Made by a program: the position numbers and the translations under genes
The notes under the pieces: model-generated
Databases searched by the model: none
What the model was told of the DNA's origin: nothing
Seen by the model: the letters and a program-made list of their open reading frames with translations, nothing else
In this document: one piece after another, positions 53,556 through 62,897 of the stretch
Layout: the number at the start of each line of letters is the position of its first letter
How positions within the stretch are numbered: the first letter of the stretch is position 1
Assembly (NCBI RefSeq): GCF_001605885.1
Contig: NZ_LRPE01000023.1
Span: forward strand, 186,001-250,000
Source of the DNA: Acinetobacter lactucae
GTDB lineage: Bacteria > Pseudomonadota > Gammaproteobacteria > Pseudomonadales > Moraxellaceae
Direction: 5' to 3'
DNA length: 64,000 nucleotides

Positions 53556-54305
53556 TTATATCTCAGAACGCTGACGGCAAGCCTCATAAAGTGCCATACC
53601 TGTTGCCACACTTACGTTTAGGCTCTGTAAATTTCCAGACATCGGAATATACACTTTATGATCACATTGTGCCTGTGTAATTGGGCGTAAACCTGTATCT
53701 TCGGCTCCCATCACAATCACGACTGGACCGGAGAAATCACATTTTTGAATTGGCATTGCACTTTCATCAAGCATAGTGCCAATCACACGTGTATGAGTCG
53801 TTTCTTTGAGATGGGCTAATGTACGAGCCAAGTTTGTGACTTGAATGAATTTAACTTTTTCAGCTCCACCCGCGGCAACTTTACGAGCTGTGGGGGTTAA
53901 ACTTGCCGAACGATCACGAGGTACAATCACTGCTTGCACGCCCATTGCAGCAGCGGTACGGATGCAAGCCCCTAAGTTATGCGGGTCTGTCACCTGATCT
54001 AATGCCAACAATAAAGCATCTGGCGTTTCAGCCAAGATCTGATCTAGATCTTTTTCATTTAAAGTCGGATGCGGACGTACTGCTGCAACCACGCCTTGAT
54101 GAAACGGTAGACCAGCAAGCTTTTCGAGACTATCACGGCTTGCTTTTTGTACACTAATTCCAAAAGGCTCTGCTAATTGCAAAATCTTTTGCAAACGCTG
54201 GTCATCCCGTCCTTTTAAAGTAAACAGGGTTAGCACACGTTCCGGCTCAAGTTCTAACAATGACTCCACTGAATGAACGCCATAATAATATTCCGGTTTT
54301 GCCAT
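53556..54305 (-). CDS. rlmB: 23S rRNA (guanosine-2'-O)-methyltransferase RlmB
   Basis: RlmB methylates G2251 in the peptidyl-transferase P loop of 23S rRNA. The 249-residue SpoU/TrmH-type SPOUT enzyme has an L30e-like N-terminal domain (YYGVHSVESLLELEPERVL). The SPOUT motifs are LALDQVTDPHNLGACIRTAAAMG (motif 1), VIVMGAEDTGLRP (motif 2) and IPMSGNLQSLNVSVATGMALYEACRQ (motif 3, partly shown), which form the SAM-binding knot. Catalytic Arg in motif 1 and Asn in motif 3 are present. It appears monocistronic. Confidence 0.95.
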   Translation of the reverse strand: MAKPEYYYGVHSVESLLELEPERVLTLFTLKGRDDQRLQKILQLAEPFGISVQKASRDSLEKLAGLPFHQGVVAAVRPHPTLNEKDLDQILAETPDALLLALDQVTDPHNLGACIRTAAAMGVQAVIVPRDRSASLTPTARKVAAGGAEKVKFIQVTNLARTLAHLKETTHTRVIGTMLDESAMPIQKCDFSGPVVIVMGAEDTGLRPITQAQCDHKVYIPMSGNLQSLNVSVATGMALYEACRQRSEI

Positions 54306-54330
54306 GCATGACCTCTAACAACGTTTGAGC

Positions 54331-54370
54331 AAAAAAATAAAAATCCTGCAAAGCCAACTTCACAGGATTT
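54331..54370 (-). terminator. Intrinsic terminator of ppnP
   Basis: On the minus strand AAATCCTG and CAGGATTT form an 8-bp stem around a 14-nt loop, followed by TTTTATTTTTTT. It lies about 40 bp after the ppnP stop and just before rlmB. Confidence 0.75.
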
Positions 54371-54407
54371 CTTTGGGCATAGTGTACCCGATTTGAATAG
54401 GAATTTC

Positions 54408-54734
54408 TTAGCCTTCTAAATGGCACACATAATCGAGGACTTCATCAGTTTCGATTTTAAAGAGGCTGTTGCCAGGCACATAAAATGATTGTCCTGCACG
54501 GAACAATTCACTTTCATTGCTGTCCGCAATTGTTACGCGGCATTCACCTGAAATAATTTCCATACGCTCAGGAACATGCGTTTCAAAAGTTAAAGCTTGC
54601 TCAGTCGGCAAAATAACACCTAGTGTTTTTTTTGTTCCATCTTCAAATTGCACGGTATGGCTGATACATGCTCCACCAAAATAAACGTTTGATTTTTTGA
54701 TGACCGTTACATGATCAAATTGGGTTGAACTCAT
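54408..54734 (-). CDS. ppnP: Pyrimidine/purine nucleoside phosphorylase PpnP (DUF1255 cupin)
   Basis: PpnP is a small cupin-fold phosphorylase that splits several purine and pyrimidine nucleosides with phosphate. The 108-residue protein shows the DUF1255 pattern [27 protein letters not shown] and the central [13 protein letters not shown] with the family Glu. I chose the ATG at 54734, which has TGGAGAG 6 bp upstream; the GTG two codons earlier lies in the ribosome-binding region. It is a single gene ending at a terminator. Confidence 0.9.
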   Translation of the reverse strand: MSSTQFDHVTVIKKSNVYFGGACISHTVQFEDGTKKTLGVILPTEQALTFETHVPERMEIISGECRVTIADSNESELFRAGQSFYVPGNSLFKIETDEVLDYVCHLEG

Positions 54735-54810
54735 GCACACTCTCCAGATAATGCCGTATTTATATAAATTATGTTGAATGTAGTTTAATTGTGCCTAAAT
54801 AACTAATCAA

Positions 54811-56121
54811 TCAGTTTTCATACGGATAGACTTGTAATTTCCACTGCTGTGCCTGAATTTTTTTGGCAAAAGCATAAGGTAAGTTAATCTCAATATTTCG
54901 ACTATTCGACACAATTGCATCGTATCTGCAAACTTCGACCTGATTTTCATCTAAGAGCACCCAACAAACTCTCTGTGCAGTTGGATGGGCAACTGCTGTA
55001 GCAATTATTGGTGAACCGTCATTCATTCCTACATGAAAATTTTCACTGTCATTTTGCATTAACGCCAGATCATAAACTGGAAAATCGATAGCCTCTGAGT
55101 CAAATTGCTGACTATCGTGTATCAGCACACTTTGTTTTAAAGTCGGCCAAATACAGTAGCGCAAATAATGTTGATCCATCACCCGATTATCCAGATAACG
55201 TCCGGTGGCAACATAATCCCTGATATGTGCTTCAATATTATGAAAAATCCCCGTACATCCGCCCCACATTCCCGCTAAAATTAATTCGGTATGAGAATAA
55301 TTATCTCGCATTAAGTGAAACCATTTATCACTCCTGAGCCAAGCATCTACAGCTGCTTTTTCTCGGTTCGAGACAATGGAGTCAGCATCACGTATCAGAA
55401 AACGTTTAATTGTCGGATCATCCATCACCAAAAAGCGCCAAAACAGACCAGATAGCTGTTTTTGAGAATCTGTAACCTGAATAACTTGCGCGCCCTTCTC
55501 TTTTAAGCGCTGTTGTACCAGTACTGGCACACTTTCATCGACATAAAAGCGACACGTCCATTCTGGATAAATCTGTTTGGCAAGCTGAGTATTTAAAATA
55601 GAGGTTTCACAATAACGGGGGTTTGCCCCAAACAATGAAAAAGCAATAATATTTTCTTCAGGGTTTGCACTAAATGCTGGTGGTGCTTGATCTGGAATCA
55701 CCAAAACAGGTTCACTCTTAGCTAATTCTTTTTTGGTTGAAATTGCCAAGCGTCCAAATTTGATTGTTTCTTCTTTTTTCTTTAAATGATGACAAACTTC
55801 TGTGAGTCCATCATATAAGTTGGTATTTACATTCGTCACACTCGCCTGAATCGCTTGTAAATAATGCTGATAGGCTTCGTTATAACGACCTAAACGTAAT
55901 TCGGTATAAGCCAAGTCAGATAAAGCTCCCGGATGTTTAGGAACTAAGCTAACAGCTTGTTTAACATGTTGATAAGCTTTGGCATAATCGCCTTGTGCTG
56001 CTGCTTGTTTAAATGCATTAAAATGTTGATTTAAAATTTTATTCATTTCCACAGGATTGTTTTTTTTATGGCGGTTCATCATCCCTATTGGTGGTTTCGG
56101 TAAGCTTAATGTTTTTTTCAT
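54811..56121 (-). CDS. TPR protein with glycosyltransferase-like C-terminal domain
   Basis: The 436-residue protein has two or three tetratricopeptide repeats at about residues 30-130 (AKAYQHVKQAVSLVPKHPGALSDLAYTELRLGRYNEAY, partly shown). From about 155 a glycosyltransferase-like domain follows (NIIAFSLFGANPRYCETSIL, YPEWTCRFYVDESVP, FLIRDADSIVSNREKAA). RDADS fits a metal-binding DxD motif, as in nucleotide-sugar transferases of the A fold. There is no signal peptide, so it is probably cytosolic or peripheral. It stands alone, divergent from recN, and not in a capsule or LPS cluster. The acceptor is unknown, and a repurposed non-transferase is possible. Confidence 0.65.
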   Translation of the reverse strand: MKKTLSLPKPPIGMMNRHKKNNPVEMNKILNQHFNAFKQAAAQGDYAKAYQHVKQAVSLVPKHPGALSDLAYTELRLGRYNEAYQHYLQAIQASVTNVNTNLYDGLTEVCHHLKKKEETIKFGRLAISTKKELAKSEPVLVIPDQAPPAFSANPEENIIAFSLFGANPRYCETSILNTQLAKQIYPEWTCRFYVDESVPVLVQQRLKEKGAQVIQVTDSQKQLSGLFWRFLVMDDPTIKRFLIRDADSIVSNREKAAVDAWLRSDKWFHLMRDNYSHTELILAGMWGGCTGIFHNIEAHIRDYVATGRYLDNRVMDQHYLRYCIWPTLKQSVLIHDSQQFDSEAIDFPVYDLALMQNDSENFHVGMNDGSPIIATAVAHPTAQRVCWVLLDENQVEVCRYDAIVSNSRNIEINLPYAFAKKIQAQQWKLQVYPYEN

Positions 56122-56235
56122 TGTAAATATCCGTAATCTTGCTGTTCTATAATTTCAGTTAGAATAATAGATCACTTGTAGCAAATTCAAAACTTCTCTA
56201 TCTTTAACCCATAATTTGGCGCGTTGGATGCGTTT

Positions 56236-57903
56236 ATGCTCACACATTTAACTTTAATTAATTTTGCATTAGCTGATCATTTGGCTATTGATATAGAACA
56301 AGGATTTAATGTTCTAACAGGCGAAACAGGTGCCGGGAAATCATTATTACTGGATGCACTTTCTGCCTGCCTTGGGGAACGTACAGATACAAATTATGTC
56401 CGTTACGGTTCGGATAAAGCGGATATCACCGCTGTTTTTACCTATCAAAATAATAGTCCTGAAGCAAAATGGCTCCAAGACCACGAGCTAGATGATGATT
56501 CTGGGGAAATTCATTTACGCCGTGTGATTTTTGCAACCGGACGCAGCAAAGCATGGGTTAATGGACGTCCGAGCAGTCTATCTGAACTTAAAGAGCTAGG
56601 GCGTTTGCTGGTTCAGCTCTATAGTCAGTACAGCCAGCAGCAACTTCTTGAGCCGCCTTATCCAAAGCATTGGCTAGATCGTTATAACAATTTTTATGCT
56701 GAAGCAAATGATGTACGTGATGCTTATAGCACATGGCAACGTACCATTCGTTTGCATCAAGCAGCTTTAGATGCACAAGCAACCCGTCTACAACGTATTG
56801 GTACTTTAGAGCATCAAATTGAAGAACTCGAAGAGGTCATTCAAACTGACTATAAAGAAATTGAGCAAGAGTTTGATCGCCTCAGTCATCATGAACATAT
56901 CATGCAAGACTGTAGCTATAGTTTAAATGTGCTTGATGAAGCTGAGCAAAATATTACTCAAGAAATGTCTTCGATTATTCGCAGATTAGAATCCCACGCG
57001 GGGCGTAGCGAACAGCTTTCTGAGATCTATAATTCTTTACTCAATGCTCAAAGTGAAATAGATGATGCAACAGCAAACTTGCGTCAATTTATTGATCGTC
57101 AAAGTTTTGATCCAGAACGAATGGAAGAACTTAATTCTAAACTTGAAGTCTTCCATCGTTTAGCACGTAAATACCGAACTCAACCAGAAACGCTTAAAGA
57201 AGAATATGAAGCTTGGCAAAGCGAGCTTGAGCAATTACATCAACTTGAAGACCCAGAAACACTGGCCGAACAAGTTGAAAAGTCTCATGAGGAATTCTTA
57301 GAAAAAGCTCAACATTTAGACAATATTCGTCGTGAAGCTGCCACCCCACTTGCTAAACAATTAACCGAACAAGTTAAACCTTTAGCGTTACCAGAGGCAC
57401 ACTTCGAGTTTAAGTTTGAACCACTCGAGCAGCCTACTGCTGAAGGTTTAAGTTTTATTCAGCTTTTATTTACGGCTAACAAAGGTATTCCGCCACAACC
57501 ACTAGCACGCGTCGCTTCAGGTGGTGAACTTTCACGTATTGCACTCGTGATGCAAGTGATGAATGCTGAGAAAACTGAAGCCGAAGTATTGGTGTTTGAT
57601 GAAATTGATGTCGGGATTAGTGGTGGTACCGCAGAAGTGGTAGGACGTTTACTTGCCGACCTAGCCCAACATGTTCAGCTCTTATGTATTACTCACCAAG
57701 CACAAGTTGCAGCACAGTCTGATCAGCATTTATTAGTGAAGAAACAACAAACTGACCCAGCCAGCAGTACAATTGTGGAACTAGACGAAAATCAAATCAT
57801 TTTTGAGTTAGCACGCATGTCAGGCGGTGTTGAAATTAATGAAACAACCTTGCAACACGCAAAACAATTACGCCAACTTAAATTTCAGGCTTCTTCAAAT
57901 TAA
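56236..57903 (+). CDS. recN: DNA repair protein RecN
   Basis: RecN is an SMC-like ATPase of double-strand break repair. The 555-residue protein has an N-terminal Walker A (LTGETGAGKSLLLDALSACLG, partly shown), long coiled-coil arms (about 155-365), the ABC signature VASGGELSRIALVMQV and Walker B VLVFDEIDVGISGGTAEVV. The start at ATG 56236 gives the RecN-type N-terminus MLTHLTLINFALADH, with GGATG 5-9 bases before it. A TTG 12 bp upstream is the only alternative. RecN works with the RecBCD genes found elsewhere in the window. Confidence 0.96.
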   Translation: MLTHLTLINFALADHLAIDIEQGFNVLTGETGAGKSLLLDALSACLGERTDTNYVRYGSDKADITAVFTYQNNSPEAKWLQDHELDDDSGEIHLRRVIFATGRSKAWVNGRPSSLSELKELGRLLVQLYSQYSQQQLLEPPYPKHWLDRYNNFYAEANDVRDAYSTWQRTIRLHQAALDAQATRLQRIGTLEHQIEELEEVIQTDYKEIEQEFDRLSHHEHIMQDCSYSLNVLDEAEQNITQEMSSIIRRLESHAGRSEQLSEIYNSLLNAQSEIDDATANLRQFIDRQSFDPERMEELNSKLEVFHRLARKYRTQPETLKEEYEAWQSELEQLHQLEDPETLAEQVEKSHEEFLEKAQHLDNIRREAATPLAKQLTEQVKPLALPEAHFEFKFEPLEQPTAEGLSFIQLLFTANKGIPPQPLARVASGGELSRIALVMQVMNAEKTEAEVLVFDEIDVGISGGTAEVVGRLLADLAQHVQLLCITHQAQVAAQSDQHLLVKKQQTDPASSTIVELDENQIIFELARMSGGVEINETTLQHAKQLRQLKFQASSN

Positions 57904-58026
57904 TAAAAAATGAGAGAAAAAGATTGGCGAAATCCGATTAACTCTTGTATGTTGATAAAAAGAACCTATATAGATAAAAGGGTCGAGAGACCCTCTAGTG
58001 ACATTTTTTGAGGGAGAACCGCTTAG

Positions 58027-58581
58027 GTGACCAAACAATATCTGACTCACCGTTGTCTGATTGCCCCGCCAGAAATGGCAGATGACTTTTTTGCAAACAC
58101 TGTAATTTATCTTGCACGTCATGATGAAGAAGGTGCTCAAGGCATTATTATTAATCGTCCTTCCGGTATCCAAATTAAAGAATTACTCAATGATCTCGAC
58201 ATTGAAGCAGACAATGTAAATCCACATGCGGTTTTACAAGGTGGCCCATTACGTCCCGAAGCTGGATTTGTTCTTCATACTGGACAGCCAACATGGCATT
58301 CATCTATTGCTGTAGGTGAAAATGTCTGTATTACCACCAGTAAAGATATTCTGGATGCGATTGCCCATAATGAAGGTGTTGGTCGATATCAGATTGCTCT
58401 AGGCTATGCGAGCTGGAGCAAAAATCAGTTAGAAGAAGAAATTACGCGTGGTGACTGGCTGATTTGTGATGCCGATATGGACCTGATTTTTAATCTGCCT
58501 TACGACGATCGTTGGGATGCAGCTTATAAGAAAATCGGTGTAGATCGTGCGTGGTTAGCATCTGAAATCGGACATGCTTAA
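58027..58581 (+). CDS. yqgE: YqgE/AlgH family protein
   Basis: A 184-residue conserved protein of the UPF0301/AlgH family, with the hallmark [35 protein letters not shown] (partly shown). In Pseudomonas a mutant was named for altered alginate regulation, but the biochemical function is unknown. It starts with GTG, supported by the GAGGGAG 11 bp upstream. A GNRA-loop hairpin (GGGTC-GAGA-GACCC) lies in the leader about 35 bp before the start. It overlaps ruvX by one base, the conserved yqgE-ruvX pair. Confidence 0.93.
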   Translation: MTKQYLTHRCLIAPPEMADDFFANTVIYLARHDEEGAQGIIINRPSGIQIKELLNDLDIEADNVNPHAVLQGGPLRPEAGFVLHTGQPTWHSSIAVGENVCITTSKDILDAIAHNEGVGRYQIALGYASWSKNQLEEEITRGDWLICDADMDLIFNLPYDDRWDAAYKKIGVDRAWLASEIGHA

Positions 58582-59021
58582 TGACCGAGACACAATCAAA
58601 ATCGATTATGGCTTTTGACTTTGGTACTCAAAAAATGGGAATGGCGATTGGCCAGTCTTCAATTGAAAGTGCCAATCCCCTCCCTCTATTTGTCATGAAA
58701 GATGGGATTCCAAACTGGGAACAGCTGTTAAAAATCGTGAAAGAATGGCAACCTGATTTATTTTTGGTGGGTTTGCCTTTAAACATGGATGATAGCGAGT
58801 CAGAACTTTCTACACGTGCCCGTAAATTTGCGAGACGTTTACGCCATCAAACCAATATTGAAACATTCATGGTAGATGAGCGTTTAACTACCCGTGAAGC
58901 ACGAGAAGAACTAGGCTTCTACCAAGAGCAAGGTCGAGCCAAAAAACTCTCGGCAGATAGTTTTGCAGCAGCATTACTCATCCAGAGTTGGTATCGAAAT
59001 CCAGTCGGTTTAACACCGTAA
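58581..59021 (+). CDS. ruvX: Holliday-junction resolvase-like protein RuvX (YqgF)
   Basis: RuvX is an RNase H-fold protein thought to trim the 5' end of pre-16S rRNA and perhaps to act in recombination. The 146-residue protein has the first catalytic aspartate in MAFDFGTQKMGMAIG, the Glu/Asp region VGLPLNMDDSESE and VDERLTTREA, and SADSFAAALLIQSW near the C-terminus. It starts on the stop of yqgE and is followed by a terminator. The catalytic residues seem complete. Confidence 0.95.
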   Translation: MTETQSKSIMAFDFGTQKMGMAIGQSSIESANPLPLFVMKDGIPNWEQLLKIVKEWQPDLFLVGLPLNMDDSESELSTRARKFARRLRHQTNIETFMVDERLTTREAREELGFYQEQGRAKKLSADSFAAALLIQSWYRNPVGLTP

Positions 59022-59027
59022 GATTAA

Positions 59028-59060
59028 TAAAAAAGGAAGGCTGAAGCCTTCCTTTTTTAT
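59028..59060. terminator. Bidirectional terminator between ruvX and the efflux operon
   Basis: AAAAAAGGAAGGCT-GA-AGCCTTCCTTTTTT is a perfect inverted repeat with A- and T-runs on each side, between the convergent ruvX and HlyD-like genes. It can end both transcripts. Confidence 0.92.
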
Positions 59061-59068
59061 TTCTCGTT

Positions 59069-60079
59069 TTATTTCTCGATAATATGCACAGTTGCCGTAC
59101 GCCCAGAGACGAAAGCAAGCTGGTTTTTCGGTGTTTCATCTAATACAATTTTCACAGGTACACGCTGCGCTAAACGAACCCAACTAAACGTTGGATTTAC
59201 ATTGGCAAGAAGTTTAGAGCTGCTTGAGCGCTCGCGATCTTCGATACCCGATGCAATACCTTGTACATGGCCTTTAATTTTCTGGCTGTCACCCATTAAC
59301 TGTACACTAGCCTGATCACCAACATGAATACGGTTTAATTTAGTCTCTTCAAAATAACCCACAACATAGAGTTGTTTACGGTCAAGTAGTGCTGCAACAG
59401 CCTGTCCAACTTGAACATAGTTACCTGGGCGCATATCAAAGTTAGATAAAGTACCATCAGCTGGAGCAACCACCGCAGCACGATGCATATTAAGCTCAGC
59501 TAAATGCAAATTACTCGTTGCGGCTTCAATCAAAGCCTGTTGTTGCTTCACAGTCGCTTCCGCTTGTTGAATGGCAGCTTGGAGTTGCTCATGTTCAGCG
59601 TGAGATTGATCACGTGTTGCGAAAACCTGATCTTGTTCTTGTTTAGAGATAGCACCATCCATGAGATTTGAATAGCGGCTTGCGTTTTTCTCGGCTAACT
59701 TAATATTCGTATCTGATTTAATCAGGTTCGCTTTTGCTTGTGCCAAACCAGCTTGTGCTTGGGCAAAGGCTGCTTTTGCTTTTGCTAAATCAGACTTTGC
59801 CTGCTCTACGTCTAAAGCTCGGCGAGAAACATCAATTTTAAATAGCACCTGACCTTTTTTCACAGTCTGGTTATCTTGAACCAATACTTCTGTGACAAGC
59901 CCTGCGACATCCGAAGATACTTGAATAACGTCACCACGAACTCGCCCATCGCGGGTCCACGGCGCCGCGTTATAGTAATTCCACAAATGCACAATGGTAT
60001 AGACCGCCACCATTAATGCGACAATCAAAATTACTGGACGGATGACTTTTTTCAAATCCACCTGATTCATTTCACTCAC
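59069..60079 (-). CDS. HlyD/AaeA-like membrane-fusion protein of an efflux system
   Basis: The 336-residue periplasmic adaptor has one N-terminal membrane anchor (VILIVALMVAVYTIVHLW, about 14-31). The conserved PWTRDGRVRGDVIQVSSDVAG follows, then a lipoyl-like half motif, a helical hairpin (about 85-195) and the second lipoyl half VVAPADGTLSNFDMRPGNYV. This is the AaeA/EmrA layout. It is the third gene of the FUSC-DUF1656-HlyD unit, 30 bp after the small subunit. In E. coli aaeXAB the pump exports aromatic carboxylic acids; the substrate here is inferred only by analogy. Confidence 0.88.
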   Translation of the reverse strand: MSEMNQVDLKKVIRPVILIVALMVAVYTIVHLWNYYNAAPWTRDGRVRGDVIQVSSDVAGLVTEVLVQDNQTVKKGQVLFKIDVSRRALDVEQAKSDLAKAKAAFAQAQAGLAQAKANLIKSDTNIKLAEKNASRYSNLMDGAISKQEQDQVFATRDQSHAEHEQLQAAIQQAEATVKQQQALIEAATSNLHLAELNMHRAAVVAPADGTLSNFDMRPGNYVQVGQAVAALLDRKQLYVVGYFEETKLNRIHVGDQASVQLMGDSQKIKGHVQGIASGIEDRERSSSSKLLANVNPTFSWVRLAQRVPVKIVLDETPKNQLAFVSGRTATVHIIEK

Positions 60080-60109
60080 CTAACTCAATCTTTAATTTCG
60101 CAAACATCT

Positions 60110-60316
60110 CTACGCACCGACCCCAACAAAAATTTGATGTATTACCAAAAGCAGTAAGAGGTAAAAACACAAATTAAAAATACTAGGTAATGCAATCCAG
60201 CCTTGTGCAATCAACTTGTTTGTTAAAGGACTTAACCCACGGAAACAGATATATGCCAAGAGTGCTTGAACGAGCAAAGAAGGCACATAAATCCCATAAA
60301 CATTAAACTCACCCAT
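60110..60316 (-). CDS. DUF1656 (AaeX-like) small membrane protein
   Basis: A 68-residue protein with two hydrophobic helices (about 9-28 and 46-65), matching AaeX (67 residues) of the E. coli aromatic-acid efflux operon. The first residues MGEFNVYGIYVPSLLVQALLAY fit the DUF1656 start. It overlaps the FUSC stop by 8 bp. The role in the complex is unknown. Confidence 0.85.
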   Translation of the reverse strand: MGEFNVYGIYVPSLLVQALLAYICFRGLSPLTNKLIAQGWIALPSIFNLCFYLLLLLVIHQIFVGVGA

Positions 60317-62408
60317 TTGCTGTGGCTCCTCTCAGGGGGCTGTTTTCATTCATTTGCTCTGATGAAACATGGCACATGCTATAAGCAATATTGTTCAGTG
60401 AAATGAGTAATCTTTGTCGCATAGTCATATCTTCAACATTTGAAGCAAGCTGTTTTAATTCAAATAACGCTCGGTAGATTCGCTCTACCAAAGCGGTTGT
60501 ATCATTTCCATCATTTTCTTTCGCTCTAAACAGCTCATCCAGATTTTGTTGCAAATGACCAATATGCTGAGTGAGTTCGGAGGTTTGAGGGAACTGATTG
60601 GCTAACTCTTGCAATCGGCTTAAATCGACAATACTACTCGACTCAATCAGGGCCTGATGAATTGAAGTTTTAATCTCGTCAGACTGCACCATTTTGCTGT
60701 TTAGAATCCCAATTCGATCTAGCATACTGCGTAGATGAACTTTAAAATCAAGACCATATGGCAGATAGATCGCTTGTCGCATGGCACGATAATGCAAGGC
60801 TAAAATACGGCTTGCACTTGTATCTGGTGACATAGCGCGAACAACGTCAATGACAATCAAAGACACTAAAACACCTAAGATCATGGCAAATGAACTATCA
60901 AGATAAGACACCGCATCCATGCTATAAGCATTGTGCAGGTTTAGTCCCATCATGGTATTAATACCCAACACCATACCTACCGGCATCAGCATCTGGTTAG
61001 CCATCATAGACACGGCGAATAAGAACATCGGTAATAAAACCAATCCAAGTTCCCAAAAAGTGGTGACATGTGGGAAAATACCAAATGCATAAACGAAGAC
61101 TAAAACTGCTGAAGCTATACTGCCCCAGATAAAAATACGCAAAACCGGAACCGGGTTATCTAAGGCCGTTAAAATACAGGCCGTTACTGCGCCCATCTGT
61201 GCCATCATAAATCCAGCTTTCCATCCCGAAACAATCCAGACTCCAGTCACAATAAATGTAATAAGGACTGCACTGATACCGCCTCGTATCGCCACACCAT
61301 GATCTCGGTGCAAACTTGGATATTTGGTCGTCATTGGGGTAATGTTGTCAGGAATTTCTTTATTACCGTGCTGAATTCGCTGCCACAAGACTTTAACCGC
61401 TAACACATTGCTAATGAAATGGCGCACATCCATTTTCATAGCTGCAACCAAAACTTGCTGGTGTGTAGAAGCCGACTCCATCAAACTTGCAAAATCACTT
61501 TCAAACTCATCAGGCAACTGCAAAATATTTTCATCAATAATCAGATCTTTTTGCTCTAAAAACTGTACGACATGAGCTGAGAGCTGTTGCAGCTTTTCTG
61601 CATGCGTCTCGATAAACCGAAGTTCTTGAAGCTGCTTAATACGCTCAGATAAAGCCACCAGATTAGCCACCACCATTGATATTTGATGGAGCATTTCTTG
61701 CAAGGGTTTGGTCATGCCATGCAGTTCGCCCTTTTCATAGCTCAAATGTACTGCCAAGGCATGAATGTCTGTGGTGTCGCGAGTAATGGCAGCCAAAAGC
61801 TGAGTATTGTTCTGCTGCGAATCTGTATTTAATAAATTAGCAAACAGATTTTCTGTATCTTTTAGGGTTTTGATCACCCGCTGTTTAATTGCCGAGCCAA
61901 TGTGCATTGGAAGAATCGTGGCAGAAACCACAGCACTTGAAATCACGCCAATTGAGATTTCTATGACTCGAGCTAAAGCAATATCAAATATATTATATTG
62001 ATCAATATAGGTAATCGCATTGAAGACAATCATGGCTGTCGAGTAACCCGCCAGCATAAAAGCATAACTACGTGGAGTACGATCGAGTAACGACACATAA
62101 AGCGCAAAACCCACCCACAACGACAACACCACGGTAAATATCCAAGGTGTATTAATTAGATGTGGTGTTAGGGTTAAGGCAATCACAGCTCCGCCAATTG
62201 TCCCTACCACTCGATAGACACATTTAGAAGACACCATTCCTGAATATGGATTGGCAATAATCAGAACCGTACCAATCGACCACATCGGGTTAATTAGATC
62301 TAATTCAAACGAAACAAATAGTGCCAACATTCCGGCAATAAATGTTTTTAAGGCAAAGATCAGATCAAGCCTACTCGGGCGGAACGCCAGTATTTGCTTT
62401 AATAACAT
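60309..62408 (-). CDS. FUSC/AaeB-family inner-membrane efflux transporter
   Basis: The 699-residue protein belongs to the FUSC (fusaric acid resistance) family, with two sets of membrane helices (about 12-165 and 375-520) separated by and followed by long cytosolic helical regions. The first set shows LINPMWSIGTVLIIANPYSGM, typical of the family. It is the first gene of a three-gene operon with a DUF1656 protein and a membrane-fusion protein. The gene is divergent from an IclR-type regulator with 489 bp between them. Export of aromatic or weak-acid compounds is the likely role by family. Confidence 0.88.
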   Translation of the reverse strand: MLLKQILAFRPSRLDLIFALKTFIAGMLALFVSFELDLINPMWSIGTVLIIANPYSGMVSSKCVYRVVGTIGGAVIALTLTPHLINTPWIFTVVLSLWVGFALYVSLLDRTPRSYAFMLAGYSTAMIVFNAITYIDQYNIFDIALARVIEISIGVISSAVVSATILPMHIGSAIKQRVIKTLKDTENLFANLLNTDSQQNNTQLLAAITRDTTDIHALAVHLSYEKGELHGMTKPLQEMLHQISMVVANLVALSERIKQLQELRFIETHAEKLQQLSAHVVQFLEQKDLIIDENILQLPDEFESDFASLMESASTHQQVLVAAMKMDVRHFISNVLAVKVLWQRIQHGNKEIPDNITPMTTKYPSLHRDHGVAIRGGISAVLITFIVTGVWIVSGWKAGFMMAQMGAVTACILTALDNPVPVLRIFIWGSIASAVLVFVYAFGIFPHVTTFWELGLVLLPMFLFAVSMMANQMLMPVGMVLGINTMMGLNLHNAYSMDAVSYLDSSFAMILGVLVSLIVIDVVRAMSPDTSASRILALHYRAMRQAIYLPYGLDFKVHLRSMLDRIGILNSKMVQSDEIKTSIHQALIESSSIVDLSRLQELANQFPQTSELTQHIGHLQQNLDELFRAKENDGNDTTALVERIYRALFELKQLASNVEDMTMRQRLLISLNNIAYSMCHVSSEQMNENSPLRGATANG

Positions 62409-62897
62409 GAACTCATCTCAAATACAGATTTGAACTGATGAGCATGCCCTTCAATGTTTGATTGCCTTTCTAAAGACAACACAACTTTGCCATTTGCTTA
62501 TAAGCAAATGATATGAGGAGCATCCTTCAATACAATGATTTTTCCACATCTCGCCTGATTGGCCGAGATGATTTCAGTTCGGGCGCCATTTAAACGGCCA
62601 AGCTTTGGAAAGAAGAGGTATCAAGAAATCAATCTGGAACCGACCAATTTCTCGATTAGATATTTTGTTTGGCAATTTTTTCAAAATAAAGCGATTTAGT
62701 CAACTAAAATATCTCTATTTGATAATTTGATATATTTTTTAATTATCGTATATGATGTATAAGCCAAGAGAAGTTTTCTCTTTGTCAGAGTAAAATACTC
62801 AAATCAGGCATTTATTTTAGAATTAAGACAAATCTTCTTTTTTTCTGTTATAAAAACTCAAAGATGACCCGTTGTTAAAGGATACGAACAAGACATT
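62409..62897. promoter_or_regulatory. Divergent regulatory region between the FUSC operon and iclR-type gene
   Basis: This 489-bp gap has no ORF of note. It holds the perfect 20-bp palindrome at 62491-62510 and a hairpin CATCTCG...CGAGATG at about 62547-62570 in a short GC-rich segment. An inverted repeat GATAATT...AATTATC (62721-62747) and AAGAGAA-GTT-TTCTCTT (62766-62782) lie near the IclR gene. A -10-like TATGAT (62751-62756) lies about 140 bp before its start. Regulator and pump probably share these controls. Confidence 0.45.
62491..62510. promoter_or_regulatory. Perfect 20-bp palindrome, candidate operator of the FUSC operon
   Basis: CATTTGCTTATAAGCAAATG is a perfect dyad 83 bp upstream of the FUSC start codon. 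Its symmetry and location fit a dimeric transcription-factor site, possibly for the divergent IclR protein. Confidence 0.55.
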
